Part shown: positions 21,800-31,964 of the stretch, in pieces
Position numbering within the stretch: the stretch's first letter is position 1
Layout of the letters: each line of letters begins with the position of its first letter
NCBI GenBank assembly: GCA_905612235.1
Contig: CAJQRF010000019.1
Coordinates: 1-57,760, forward strand
Reading direction: 5' to 3'
Source: an uncultured Pelagibacteraceae bacterium
GTDB lineage: Bacteria; Pseudomonadota; Alphaproteobacteria; Pelagibacterales; Pelagibacteraceae
Length of the DNA: 57,760 nucleotides
Made by a program: the position numbers and the translations under genes
The notes under the pieces: generated by a model
What the model was told of the DNA's origin: nothing
Seen by the model: only the letters and a program-made list of their open reading frames with translations
Database searches by the model: none

Positions 21800-22618
21800 A
21801 TGAAAACGAAATTTATTAAAGGGCTGCAGGAAGTTCAAAATAAATACGATACTTTTTTTATCGATTTATGGGGAGTGATTCATAACGGCATTCGCCCATA
21901 CAGTGGAGCTATTGAAGTATTAGAAAATTTAAATAAATTAAATAAACGATTTGTTTTGTTATCTAATGCGCCAAGACCATCAAAAAATGTTAAAGAATTT
22001 TTAATAAAAATAAAAATGAATAAATCATTATTAAAAAGCATTTTTACTTCAGGAGAAGCAGCTATAAAAAGTTTAGAAAGAAATGTATTTGGAAAAAATT
22101 TTTATCACTTGGGACCCAAAAGAGACAGTAGTTTGTTTGAAAGTTTTGAGAAAAATAAAAAAAATATAAAAGATGCAGATTTTATATTATGTACAGGCTT
22201 TTTAGAAGATAAAGAAGAAACTCTAGATTATTACAAAAATCTTTTTAAAAACTATCTGCATCTTAAAATGGTTTGTACTAATCCAGACCTTGTAGTGCAT
22301 CGTGGTTCAAAAAAAGAATATTGTGCAGGAAAATTAGCTGAAATTTTTAAAAAATTAGGTGGGGAAGTAACTTATTTTGGTAAGCCATATTCTGAAATAT
22401 ATAATTTTTGTATTAAGAAAAATGAAAGAATTCTTGCTATTGGGGACAATATTCAAACAGATATTAAAGGTGCGAATAATATGAATTTTGATTCGTTGTT
22501 CATTACAAATGGTGTTCATAAAAAAGATTTTCTAAATTTAAAACTAAAAGACTACGACAATATCCTGAATAAGTATGGCGTAAAAACAAACTATTATCAA
22601 AAAAGCTTAACTTGGTGA
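21800..22618 (+). CDS. HAD-superfamily class IIA hydrolase
   Basis: FFIDLWGVIHNGIRPYSGAIEVL, GKPYSEIY, IGDNIQTDIKGANN. Confidence 0.88.
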   Translation: MKTKFIKGLQEVQNKYDTFFIDLWGVIHNGIRPYSGAIEVLENLNKLNKRFVLLSNAPRPSKNVKEFLIKIKMNKSLLKSIFTSGEAAIKSLERNVFGKNFYHLGPKRDSSLFESFEKNKKNIKDADFILCTGFLEDKEETLDYYKNLFKNYLHLKMVCTNPDLVVHRGSKKEYCAGKLAEIFKKLGGEVTYFGKPYSEIYNFCIKKNERILAIGDNIQTDIKGANNMNFDSLFITNGVHKKDFLNLKLKDYDNILNKYGVKTNYYQKSLTW

Positions 22619-22621
22619 ATA

Positions 22622-23560
22622 ATGAAAATTTTTAGCAAAATAAATATTTCAAAGAAATATAAAAATTCTGCAGTTGCAATTGGTAATTTCGATGGACTTC
22701 ACAAAGGACATCAGAAAGTGTTTAAGGAAACAAAAAAATTAGCAAAAAAAAATAAAATTAATTTTGGTGTATTAACTTTTTCTCCCTTACCCGTTATGTT
22801 TTTTAATAAAAATATAAAAAATTATAGAATAGCTTCAGAAAAAAAAAAAATAGAACTTTTTAAAAAAAGTAACGTAGATTTTGTTATTAATGTAAAGTTC
22901 AACAGAAAATTTTCTGAAATCAAAGCGGATGATTTTGTAAAAAAAATTATTTATGAAAAAATTAATCCCAAATTGCTTGCAGTAAGTAATAATTTTAGGT
23001 TTGGAAAAAATAGAAAAGGTGACGTGCGTTTACTAAAAAAATCGAGTAAAAATTATGATTATAAACTACTAAACATAAATCCTTTTAAATATTTAGGAAA
23101 AACTATTTCATCTACTAAAATTAGAAAATGTTTAAAAGCAGGAAAAATAGAATTAGCAAATAAATTACTTTCTAGAACTTGGTCTATTGAGGGCAAAGTT
23201 ACAAAAGGAAAACAGATAGGTAGAAAACTAGGTTTTCGCACATGCAATATTAATGTTAAAAAATTTATTTTACCTAAATCAGGAATCTATGCAGTAAAAG
23301 TTTTAATAGGAAAAAATAAATTATTTTACAAAGGGATCTCTTATCTTGGCACCAGACCCACTTTTGGAGGAAAAGAAATTTTTCTTGAAACAAATATATT
23401 TGGCATAAAAAAAAACTTGTATAAGAAAAGATTGACTGTTTATTTTATAAAATTTTTAAGAGGTGATAAAAAATTTAGTAATTCAACACAATTAATAAAA
23501 CAAATGAATAAAGATGTAATTTCTGCTAAAAAAGGTTTAAAAGCAAAATTGATACTATGA
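22622..23560 (+). CDS. ribF: bifunctional riboflavin kinase/FAD synthetase
   Basis: VAIGNFDGLHKGHQKV, STKIRKCLKAGKIELANKLL, KGISYLGTRPTFGG. Confidence 0.95.
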   Translation: MKIFSKINISKKYKNSAVAIGNFDGLHKGHQKVFKETKKLAKKNKINFGVLTFSPLPVMFFNKNIKNYRIASEKKKIELFKKSNVDFVINVKFNRKFSEIKADDFVKKIIYEKINPKLLAVSNNFRFGKNRKGDVRLLKKSSKNYDYKLLNINPFKYLGKTISSTKIRKCLKAGKIELANKLLSRTWSIEGKVTKGKQIGRKLGFRTCNINVKKFILPKSGIYAVKVLIGKNKLFYKGISYLGTRPTFGGKEIFLETNIFGIKKNLYKKRLTVYFIKFLRGDKKFSNSTQLIKQMNKDVISAKKGLKAKLIL

Positions 23561-26316
23561 ACAAAATTGATATTAATTTACCCAAAACTTCATTTTCAAT
23601 GAAGGCAAATTTATCAAACAAAGAACCTGAAATTTTAAAAATTTGGGAAAAAATGGATTTATATAAAAAATTGAGAGAATCTCGAAAAGGTAAAGAAAAA
23701 TTTGTTCTTCATGATGGTCCTCCGTATGCAAATGGCCATATTCACATGGGAACTGCTCTTAATAAAATTCTTAAAGATATAATTGTTAGATTCCATCAAA
23801 TGGATGGCAAAGATTCTGTTTACGTACCTGGATGGGATTGTCATGGGCTACCTATAGAATGGAAAATTGAAGAATTATATAAAAAAAATAAAAAAAATAA
23901 GGACGAGATACCAATTAAGGATTTTAGAGGAGAGTGTCGTGAATTTGCTGAAAAATGGATAAAGATCCATACTAAAGAATTTAAGAGACTTGGTATTGAG
24001 GGTGACTGGAAAAACTATTATTCAACAATGAGTTTTGATGCAGAAGCTCAGATTGTAAGAGAATTAGGAAAATTTTTATTAGACGGAACTTTGTACCAAG
24101 GCTACAAGCCTATTCTTTGGTCAACTGTAGAAAAAACAGCATTAGCTGATGCTGAAGTAGAGTATCAAGATCATACTTCGAATACTATTTACACTTCTTT
24201 TCAAATAAAAAAAACAGAAAAAGATTTTTTGAAAGATAGCCATGTTGTAATTTGGACTACTACGCCATGGACGATTCCAGTTAATAGAGCGTTAGCTTAT
24301 AATGATAAAATAAAATATTCAGTTGTTTTAATCGGACAAGGCAATGAAAATTTTAAAGATAAAAAATTAATTATAGCGAGTAAGCTTGTAAAAAAAGTAT
24401 CTGATGAATGTAATTTAAAAAATTTTAAAATTTTAAAAGAATTTAATGGATCAGATTTAAAAAATACTATTTGTTCACATCCATTAAAAAGCATTGGATA
24501 TGATTATGATGTCCCAATGTTTCAGGGTGATTTTGTTACATTAGAACAGGGAACTGGAATCGTTCATTTAGCACCCAGCCATGGCCCGGATGATTTTAAT
24601 CTCTGTTTGAAAAATGGTATTAAAGCCTCGAATACTATAAGCGATGGCGGCTTATATTCTTCTGAAATACCCTTCTTTTCAGGCATTCATATTTTTAAGG
24701 CAGACAACAAAGTAATAGAAAAATTATCAGAACACAAAAGTTTATTAGGACATGGCAAGCTCCAACATAGTTTTCCGCATTCGTGGAGATCAAAAGCTCC
24801 TTTAGTTTATAGAGCCACTTCTCAATGGTTTATTTCTATGGAGAAAAATAGTTTAAGAAAAAAAGCTCTTAAGGCTATTGATGATACAGCTTTTTATCCC
24901 GAGAGGGGAAGAGCCAGAATACGATCAATGATAGAAACAAGACCTGATTGGTGCATCTCAAGACAGAGACTTTGGGGGGTTCCTTTACCTCTTTTCATTT
25001 CAAAAAAAACAAACGAACCATTGAAAGATCCAGAAGTTATTGAAAATATTGCAAAAATTTATGAAAAAGTTGGATCTGATTGCTGGTTTACTGACGATGC
25101 ACAAAAATTTTTAGGAAAAAAATATAAAAAAGAAGATTATATTAAAACTAGTGATATTGTGGAAGTATGGTTTGATAGTGGAGCTTCCCATAGTTATGTT
25201 TTAGAAAAAAGAAAAGACTTACATTGGCCAGCTTCTATGTATCTAGAAGGCTCCGATCAACACAGAGGTTGGTTTCATTCATCATTATTAGAATCATGCG
25301 GCACGAGAGGAAGGGCTCCTTATAATAGCATTTTAACGCATGGATTTGTGGTTGATGGCAAAGGTTTAAAAATGTCAAAATCAACTGGAAACGTAGTTTC
25401 TCCAGAAGATGTTCTAAAAAAATATGGAGCAGATATATTAAGAACATGGGTGGCAGCCTCGGACTACTCTGAAGATTTGAAATTAGATAATTCTATTTTA
25501 GAACAGCATGCAGAGTCTTACAGAAAAATTAGAAATACATTTAGATTTTTGTTAGGAAATTTAAAAGATCAAAATTATAATTTGGATCTTAATTCGAAAG
25601 AAATTGAAAATTGGCCAGAGCTTGAGCGTTTTATTTTACATCAAGTTTTTTTGATAAATAAAAATTTCGAAAATTATTTTAAAGAATATAATTTCCATAA
25701 ACTTTATAAAGAGTTAGTAAATTTTTGTTCTTTAGATCTATCAGCTTTTTATTTTGATATAAGAAAAGATGTACTTTATTGCGATGACTTATCGTCAGCA
25801 AAAAGAAAATCATGCATTAATTTATTAGGGTTAATTTTAGATATGCTACTAAAATGGTTCGCTCCAATATTATCTTTTACCACTGAAGAAATTTTTCAAA
25901 TTTTAAATCAAGGTAAAAATTCAAGTATTCATTTACAAACTTTTCCAAAAATTCCTTCAAAATGGCAAAATAAAGAGTTATCCGCAAAATGGGAAAAATT
26001 TAAAATAATTAAAAAAGTTGTTAATGCCGCGCTAGAAGTTCAAAGAGCAAACAAAGTTATAGGATCTAGCCTTGAGGCGGATGTGAAAGTTTACTTAAGT
26101 AAAGATTATTTAAAAATAGCTAAAGATTTTGATTTATCTGAGAATTTTATTACATCTAAAGCAGAAGCCAAGGACATGATAAATGACGAAAATCTTTTTA
26201 AACTAGGGGAAATAAATGAAATTAAAGTGATGATAAAAAAAGCAGAGGGCGAAAAATGCCCAAGATGTTGGAAGATTTCCCCGAAACCTTGCGCTAGATG
26301 CTTGGTCAAAAATTGA
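23557..26316 (+). CDS. ileS: isoleucine--tRNA ligase
   Basis: DGPPYANGHIHMGTALNKILKD, KMSKSTGNVVSPEDV, C-terminal CPRCWK..CARC. Confidence 0.98.
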   Translation: MNKIDINLPKTSFSMKANLSNKEPEILKIWEKMDLYKKLRESRKGKEKFVLHDGPPYANGHIHMGTALNKILKDIIVRFHQMDGKDSVYVPGWDCHGLPIEWKIEELYKKNKKNKDEIPIKDFRGECREFAEKWIKIHTKEFKRLGIEGDWKNYYSTMSFDAEAQIVRELGKFLLDGTLYQGYKPILWSTVEKTALADAEVEYQDHTSNTIYTSFQIKKTEKDFLKDSHVVIWTTTPWTIPVNRALAYNDKIKYSVVLIGQGNENFKDKKLIIASKLVKKVSDECNLKNFKILKEFNGSDLKNTICSHPLKSIGYDYDVPMFQGDFVTLEQGTGIVHLAPSHGPDDFNLCLKNGIKASNTISDGGLYSSEIPFFSGIHIFKADNKVIEKLSEHKSLLGHGKLQHSFPHSWRSKAPLVYRATSQWFISMEKNSLRKKALKAIDDTAFYPERGRARIRSMIETRPDWCISRQRLWGVPLPLFISKKTNEPLKDPEVIENIAKIYEKVGSDCWFTDDAQKFLGKKYKKEDYIKTSDIVEVWFDSGASHSYVLEKRKDLHWPASMYLEGSDQHRGWFHSSLLESCGTRGRAPYNSILTHGFVVDGKGLKMSKSTGNVVSPEDVLKKYGADILRTWVAASDYSEDLKLDNSILEQHAESYRKIRNTFRFLLGNLKDQNYNLDLNSKEIENWPELERFILHQVFLINKNFENYFKEYNFHKLYKELVNFCSLDLSAFYFDIRKDVLYCDDLSSAKRKSCINLLGLILDMLLKWFAPILSFTTEEIFQILNQGKNSSIHLQTFPKIPSKWQNKELSAKWEKFKIIKKVVNAALEVQRANKVIGSSLEADVKVYLSKDYLKIAKDFDLSENFITSKAEAKDMINDENLFKLGEINEIKVMIKKAEGEKCPRCWKISPKPCARCLVKN

Positions 26317-26320
26317 TTCT

Positions 26321-26791
26321 ATGAAAAAAACTATTATTATTCTAACTTTGTTTTTTATTGATAGGTTTACTAAAATTTACTTATTAAATTTACAATCAGA
26401 AGGAACAAATATTGATTTATATGTTTTACCATTCTTAAACTTTTATTTGATATGGAATACAGGTATTGGATTTGGCCTAGCTTCAATGGAATCTAATATT
26501 TACTATCATATCATTACCACAATAATAGTGCTTGTTAATATTGGGCTTATATATTTGCTTATGAAATCTAAGGGTTTTTATAGTTATCTAGTTGCAGTAA
26601 TAATTGGTGGATCTTTAGGAAATTTATTCGATAGAATTTACTATTATGCAGTGCCTGACTTTATAGATTTACATATAGGTAGTTATCATTGGTTTATATT
26701 TAATGTTGCTGATATTTTTATTACAGTAGGTATAATCGGACTTATATTATTTGAATATTTAAAAGATGAAAAATTTTATAAAAATGAATAA
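26321..26791 (+). CDS. lspA: signal peptidase II
   Basis: Multi-TM; NTGIGFGLAS, GGSLGNLFDRI, FIDLHIG, FNVADIFI. Confidence 0.93.
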   Translation: MKKTIIILTLFFIDRFTKIYLLNLQSEGTNIDLYVLPFLNFYLIWNTGIGFGLASMESNIYYHIITTIIVLVNIGLIYLLMKSKGFYSYLVAVIIGGSLGNLFDRIYYYAVPDFIDLHIGSYHWFIFNVADIFITVGIIGLILFEYLKDEKFYKNE

Positions 26792-27095
26792 AAAATTAAT
26801 ATTTATAATTCCAATAATTCTTTTTGCCGCCTCTTGCAATTCATTGGACTCTGTTAAAAGAGGATTAACCGGAGAAAAGAGTAAGTCAATGGATGAATTT
26901 TTGGTGAAGAAGAAAGACCCTCTTATTTTACCACCTGATTATGCAAACTTGCCGACACCAGTAGATCGGGCGCAAGCTTTTGAAGAAATTTCAAAATTTG
27001 AAAAAAGCTTAAAATCTATAATAGAGATAGAAGAAACTTCTTCCATATCCAGTTCAACCGAAAATTCAATATTAAGGAAAATTAAATCAAAATAA
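26784..27095 (+). CDS. DUF3035-like lipoprotein (possible BamF-type)
   Basis: Lipobox FAASC; DEFLVKKKDPLILPPDYANLPTP; downstream of lspA; internal ATG preferred. Confidence 0.7.
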   Translation: MNKKLIFIIPIILFAASCNSLDSVKRGLTGEKSKSMDEFLVKKKDPLILPPDYANLPTPVDRAQAFEEISKFEKSLKSIIEIEETSSISSSTENSILRKIKSK

Positions 27096-28303
27096 TGCTA
27101 AAACAAGATAATTTTTTTAAAAATTATTTTCTCAATTCAAAGAAATTTAGTAAAAATTTAAAGAAAACTAAAAAAGCTTTTCACCATTTGTTTTCTGAAA
27201 TAAAAAAAGAACAAATACCCACAATGTTACCTTATGTTAGAAATTGTAAATTAAATTTTTCAAATTCTTTAGTAAAAAAATTTAACAAAAATAAAAACCT
27301 TATTGTTATTGGAATGGGAGGTTCAATTTTAGGGACAAAAAGCATTTATTCATTTTTTAAGCACAAAGTAAAAAAAAAAGTGATCTTTTTAGATAACTTA
27401 GATTCGAATTTAATTTCCAAGTACCAAAAAATAAAAAATTTAAAAAGCTCTTGTTTCCTTGTGGTTTCTAAATCTGGAAACACTCTTGAAACAATTACAA
27501 ATTTAGGAATCATATTTTCTGAAAAACTTCTAAGAAAAAAGTTAATTATTATTACTGAAAAAAAAGACAGCGCATTAATGACTATGGCAAATAAATATAA
27601 TGCCGAATTTATAGAACATAAAAATTTTGTAGGAGGTCGCTATTCAGTATTATCAGAAGTTGGAATATTTCCGGCAGAGCTAATGGGTTTAGATTTAAAA
27701 AAATTTAGGAATTTATATGGAAACCTGAGGAATAAAAATTTTATTTCTTCATTAATTTATAATGTAGCTGGCATTTATACTTTAAATGAAAATAAAATTA
27801 ACAACTCTATTATAATGAATTATGATTCATCGCTTAACGATCTTGGTTTTTGGTATCAGCAACTTGTTTCTGAAAGCTTGAGCAAGAAAGGGAAAGGGAT
27901 TAATCTTACTCTATCTTATGGACCAAAAGATCATCACAGTTTACTCCAATCATATTTAGACGGACCAAAAGATAAATTTTTCACATTTGTTAATTCAACA
28001 GAAAAAAAAAATAAAATAAAAATTAACAAAAAAGTCACTGAAGACAATATGCTTTATTTAAAAAATAAAAATTTACAATTTGTAATTAATGCTCAATGCA
28101 AGGCTATAAAAAATGTTTTCAAAAAAAGAAAAATTCCGTTTAGAGAAATTACTTTTAATTTTAAAAGCGAAAAAGAACTAGTAAATATTTTTACTTTTTT
28201 TGTTTTAGAAATTATTCTCTTGTCACGATTAATGAATATTAATCCATTTGACCAACCCGCCGTAGAACAAGTAAAAAATGAAACAAGGAAAATTTTACTT
28301 TAA
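27095..28303 (+). CDS. pgi: glucose-6-phosphate isomerase
   Basis: IVIGMGGSILGTKSIY, VVSKSGNTLETITN, GGRYSVLSEVGIFPAELMG. Confidence 0.9.
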   Translation: MLKQDNFFKNYFLNSKKFSKNLKKTKKAFHHLFSEIKKEQIPTMLPYVRNCKLNFSNSLVKKFNKNKNLIVIGMGGSILGTKSIYSFFKHKVKKKVIFLDNLDSNLISKYQKIKNLKSSCFLVVSKSGNTLETITNLGIIFSEKLLRKKLIIITEKKDSALMTMANKYNAEFIEHKNFVGGRYSVLSEVGIFPAELMGLDLKKFRNLYGNLRNKNFISSLIYNVAGIYTLNENKINNSIIMNYDSSLNDLGFWYQQLVSESLSKKGKGINLTLSYGPKDHHSLLQSYLDGPKDKFFTFVNSTEKKNKIKINKKVTEDNMLYLKNKNLQFVINAQCKAIKNVFKKRKIPFREITFNFKSEKELVNIFTFFVLEIILLSRLMNINPFDQPAVEQVKNETRKILL

Positions 28304-28863
28304 AATCCTCCAAATATTATTTTTGATTTTCCATATATTCTTTCATCTATTAATTTAAAATAGTCAGGAAATTTTTCTCTTGTATATTTATCTCTATGTA
28401 ATACTAAAATTCCATTCTTATTTAATAAATTTTTATGAAAAACTAATTTAATTAATTTATTTATATTTTTATCCTTAAAAGGAGGATCACAAAAAATAAG
28501 ATCAAATTTAAATGCAAAGACGTTTGATTCTTCTATCAAATTAAAAATATCATTAAAAAGTATTTTAATTTTATTTTTAACCTTTAACTTTTCTATATTT
28601 TTTTCTAATATTTCAATTGCACTTTTATTTTTTTCAACAAAATAAACACTTTTTGCTTCTCTTGATAAACATTCCAATCCAAATGATCCTGTTCCGGCGT
28701 ATATATCTAAAATATTAGAATCATCCATTTTAAATAAAACTTTGTTTGAGTGAATTAATAAATTAAAGATACTTTCTCTGGCCATATCTTTAAGTGGCCT
28801 AGTATTTTTATCTTTTGGCACAAATAAGCTCGTACCTTTTAATTTACCCGCCACAATTCTCAT
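28300..28863 (-). CDS. rsmD: 16S rRNA (guanine(966)-N(2))-methyltransferase
   Basis: RIVAGKLKG, TRPLKDMARESIFNLL, DIYAGTGSFGLECLSR, DPPF. Confidence 0.93.
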   Translation of the reverse strand: MRIVAGKLKGTSLFVPKDKNTRPLKDMARESIFNLLIHSNKVLFKMDDSNILDIYAGTGSFGLECLSREAKSVYFVEKNKSAIEILEKNIEKLKVKNKIKILFNDIFNLIEESNVFAFKFDLIFCDPPFKDKNINKLIKLVFHKNLLNKNGILVLHRDKYTREKFPDYFKLIDERIYGKSKIIFGGF

Positions 28864-28865
28864 TA

Positions 28866-30134
28866 TTATTTGTTATCTATAGCTCTCCAAGCAATATCTT
28901 TTCTAAAAAAACCATCGACCCAATCTATTTTTTTTATATTAATTAACGATTTATTTCTTGCTTCAATTAAATTTTTTGAGGATGATGTTATATTTAATAC
29001 TCTGCCACCATTTGAATAAAATTTATTATCTTTTTTATAAGTAGAGGCATGAAATATTTGATTATTTTTATCTAATTTAATTTTTTCTAAATTCTTTATT
29101 TCACTATTCCTAATATAATTAGATGGATAACCTTTTGCACACAAGACAATAGTTATAGATTTTTTTTCTGACCACTTAATTTCTAAATTACTTAGTTTGT
29201 TTCTAGTTGCACAATCTATAATTTCTACTAAATCAGTTTCTAACCTCATCATTAGAACCTGACATTCAGGATCACCCATTCTTATATTATATTCTATTAA
29301 ATATGGTTCACCATCTTTAATCATTAGCCCCACATATAAAAATCCTTTATATGGTTCACCTAAGTTTTTCATTGCTTTTAATGTAGGTTCAATAATTTTT
29401 TTTTTTATTTTATCTTCTAGTTTATTCGTCAGAAAAGGTGCGGGAGAGAAAGCCCCCATGCCACCTGTATTTAGACCTATATCTCCTTCACCAACCCTTT
29501 TATGATCTTGTGCCGTGCCAAAAAAATTATAAGAATTTTCATCTACTATTATAAAATAACTTAATTCTTCTCCATAAAGAAATTCCTCTATGATAACTTT
29601 GTTAGAAGATTTAAATTTACCTTCTAAAATCTCTTTTGCTTTTATTAAAGCGTCTTCTTTAGTTTTGCATATAAAAACACCTTTGCCAGCCGCTAAACCA
29701 TCAGCTTTAACAACTATTGGAACTTTAAGGTTTTGAATAAAATTTGATGCACCATCAAATTTATCAAAAACTCCAAAACTTGCTGTTGGAATATTATTGT
29801 TTTTACATAAATTTTTCATAAATGCTTTTGAACCTTCCAATTGCGAAGAAAATTTATTTGGACCAAATACTCTAGTTTTTTTCTTGTTTAGATAATCTAC
29901 TAGACCTTCAACCAAGGGCTGTTCCGGGCCGACGATAACAATATCAATATTTTCACTTTTAATTATTTTATAGATGGCATTAAAATCTGAAATATCTTCA
30001 ACTATATTTTTTGCTATATTTTGAGTTCCGCCATTTCCTGGAATACATATAAGTTTTTTTATCCTTGTGGATTGTTTTAGTTTGTAGCAAATTGAATGTT
30101 CGCGACCACCACTTCCTATAACTGCAAAATTCAT
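28866..30134 (-). CDS. purD: phosphoribosylamine--glycine ligase
   Basis: VIGSGGREHSICYKL, GPEQPLVEGL, NTGGMGAFSPAP. Confidence 0.97.
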   Translation of the reverse strand: MNFAVIGSGGREHSICYKLKQSTRIKKLICIPGNGGTQNIAKNIVEDISDFNAIYKIIKSENIDIVIVGPEQPLVEGLVDYLNKKKTRVFGPNKFSSQLEGSKAFMKNLCKNNNIPTASFGVFDKFDGASNFIQNLKVPIVVKADGLAAGKGVFICKTKEDALIKAKEILEGKFKSSNKVIIEEFLYGEELSYFIIVDENSYNFFGTAQDHKRVGEGDIGLNTGGMGAFSPAPFLTNKLEDKIKKKIIEPTLKAMKNLGEPYKGFLYVGLMIKDGEPYLIEYNIRMGDPECQVLMMRLETDLVEIIDCATRNKLSNLEIKWSEKKSITIVLCAKGYPSNYIRNSEIKNLEKIKLDKNNQIFHASTYKKDNKFYSNGGRVLNITSSSKNLIEARNKSLINIKKIDWVDGFFRKDIAWRAIDNK

Positions 30135-30165
30135 ATATTATAAACATACCAAAAATTAAATATAC

Positions 30166-30363
30166 ATGAACGTAAATAAAGCAAAAATTAAATATAATTC
30201 AAATGATTTTGAGATTATTAAAGAGGGCGAATATGTTATTTGTGCAGTTTCGGGAAAACATATTTTACTAAACCAATTGACCTATTGGAACGTTGATTTG
30301 CAAGAGGCTTATTTTTCTCCAAAAGAAGCTCAACAAAGATACGAAGAGTTAAATAAAAAATGA
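30166..30363 (+). CDS. DUF2093-like small protein
   Basis: VICAVSGKHILLNQLTYWNVDLQEAYFSPKEAQQRYEE. Confidence 0.75.
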   Translation: MNVNKAKIKYNSNDFEIIKEGEYVICAVSGKHILLNQLTYWNVDLQEAYFSPKEAQQRYEELNKK

Positions 30364-31145
30364 GAATTTTAATAGCAATAATTTTTTTATTTTTTACAAC
30401 CTCAAGTTTTGCTCTTACTTTTAAAGGAGAATTTGTACAAGGTTCCTTTATTTTAGGAAAAACAGATCCTGGATTTGAGGTTGTTATTGATAAACAAAAA
30501 GTAAAAGTTACTTCAGAGGGTTATTTTGCTTTTGGGTTAAGCCGAGATAGAAAAAATGATGTTGTGATATCAATAAATAAAAAAAAATTTGTAAAGAAGG
30601 TTTTTAAAAGAAAATATAAAATTCAAAAAATAGATGGACTTGAAGAAAAAAAAGTAACACCACCAGAAGAGTTTTATGAAAGAATTAAAAGAGAAAACAA
30701 ATGGATAGGAGAAGCCAGAACAATTGATAGTGATTTAACTTTTTTTAAAAATAAATTTGCTGTACCTGTTAAAAATGCAATCATCACCGGTGTTTATGGA
30801 AGTCAAAGAATTTTAAATGGAAAACCAAAATGGCCACATTACGGATTAGATTTTGCTGCAGATGAAGGCACTAAAATAAAAGCTATGTTGGATGGAGTTG
30901 TTACTCTAGTAGAGCCAGATTTGTTTTATACTGGAGGAACTTTAATATTTGACCATGGACACGGTATATCAACACTTTATATGCATATGGAAAAAATAAT
31001 AGTTAAGAAAGGTCAAAAAGTAAAACAAGGTGATATTATTGGAACAGTCGGCTCAACTGGAAGAGCTACCGGAGCACATCTAGACGTAAGACTTAACTGG
31101 TTTAATGTACGATTAGATCCAGCAACAGTTCTTAATATTAAATGA
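30360..31145 (+). CDS. M23-family metallopeptidase (LytM domain) with signal peptide
   Basis: HYGLDFAADEGTKIKAMLDGVVTLVE, FDHGHGISTLYMHM, GRATGAHLDVRL. Confidence 0.92.
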   Translation: MRILIAIIFLFFTTSSFALTFKGEFVQGSFILGKTDPGFEVVIDKQKVKVTSEGYFAFGLSRDRKNDVVISINKKKFVKKVFKRKYKIQKIDGLEEKKVTPPEEFYERIKRENKWIGEARTIDSDLTFFKNKFAVPVKNAIITGVYGSQRILNGKPKWPHYGLDFAADEGTKIKAMLDGVVTLVEPDLFYTGGTLIFDHGHGISTLYMHMEKIIVKKGQKVKQGDIIGTVGSTGRATGAHLDVRLNWFNVRLDPATVLNIK

Positions 31146-31948
31146 CTAATAATAAAGAATATATAATTAACCCTAGTGCATTATCTTATTTATGCAATCA
31201 TTGCGCCTATCTAAAGCAAAACTATAATTTACAAAATCAGTCAATTTCTGCTGGCATAACTAGCACCTTAGATGGAATAGAAAAAAATTATTTTTTAGGA
31301 GATAGTAAAAAAATTGATAGTAGCATTACTGGAGGCAGAACTATAGATCCCTATAATAATACTTTCTTTTCCAAAATTCTTTTTGATAAAAAAAATAGAC
31401 CCTATAGAATTAAAGGAAAAGGGGATGCTATAATTAAGTTTAAAGATGGCTCGTGTGGCATTATTGATTACAAAACCTCTAAGTTCAAAAAAAATACAAA
31501 TAAATCAGATAGTTTTAAACCTGAGAATCTTCAAAGAAAAGTAGATGAATATAATTCACAACTTCACGCATACTATTTTTTATATTCAAATTTAGAAATT
31601 GATGAGAGTTTTTTAAAAGCACAATATCAAAAATCCTGGCCTAGATCACAAGAACCAAAAATTACTCAAGGAGTAAATAGGATTTTAAATAAAATAAAAG
31701 AAATATCAGTAGAAAAACCTAAAATTTTTGGTTTAGTTTTTGTTTATCCTGAGGAAGCCAATTTTGAAAACGGAATAAATGTAACATTTTCACATAAATT
31801 TGTTAAAGTTAAGATAAATACAGAAGCATTTAATAAAAAAATTACTAATTATTTAGACATGTTATACAAAGATAAGCCCCCTTCTCCTCCTATTAATTGT
31901 GGTTGCAATATGCATAAATTTTTTTATGACCCAGAAAAATTAAAGTAA
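31142..31948 (+). CDS. PD-(D/E)XK nuclease-superfamily protein, Cas4/RecB-like
   Basis: GDAIIKFKDGSCGIIDYKTSK, YNSQLHAYYFL; N-terminal CNHC and C-terminal CGC cysteines. Confidence 0.7.
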   Translation: MTNNKEYIINPSALSYLCNHCAYLKQNYNLQNQSISAGITSTLDGIEKNYFLGDSKKIDSSITGGRTIDPYNNTFFSKILFDKKNRPYRIKGKGDAIIKFKDGSCGIIDYKTSKFKKNTNKSDSFKPENLQRKVDEYNSQLHAYYFLYSNLEIDESFLKAQYQKSWPRSQEPKITQGVNRILNKIKEISVEKPKIFGLVFVYPEEANFENGINVTFSHKFVKVKINTEAFNKKITNYLDMLYKDKPPSPPINCGCNMHKFFYDPEKLK

Positions 31949-31964
31949 TAAAAAATTATTACTT
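31943..31964. terminator. symmetrical hairpin at convergent junction
   Basis: AAGTAATAA-AAAA-TTATTACTT, perfect 9-bp inverted repeat holding both convergent stop codons. Confidence 0.6.
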
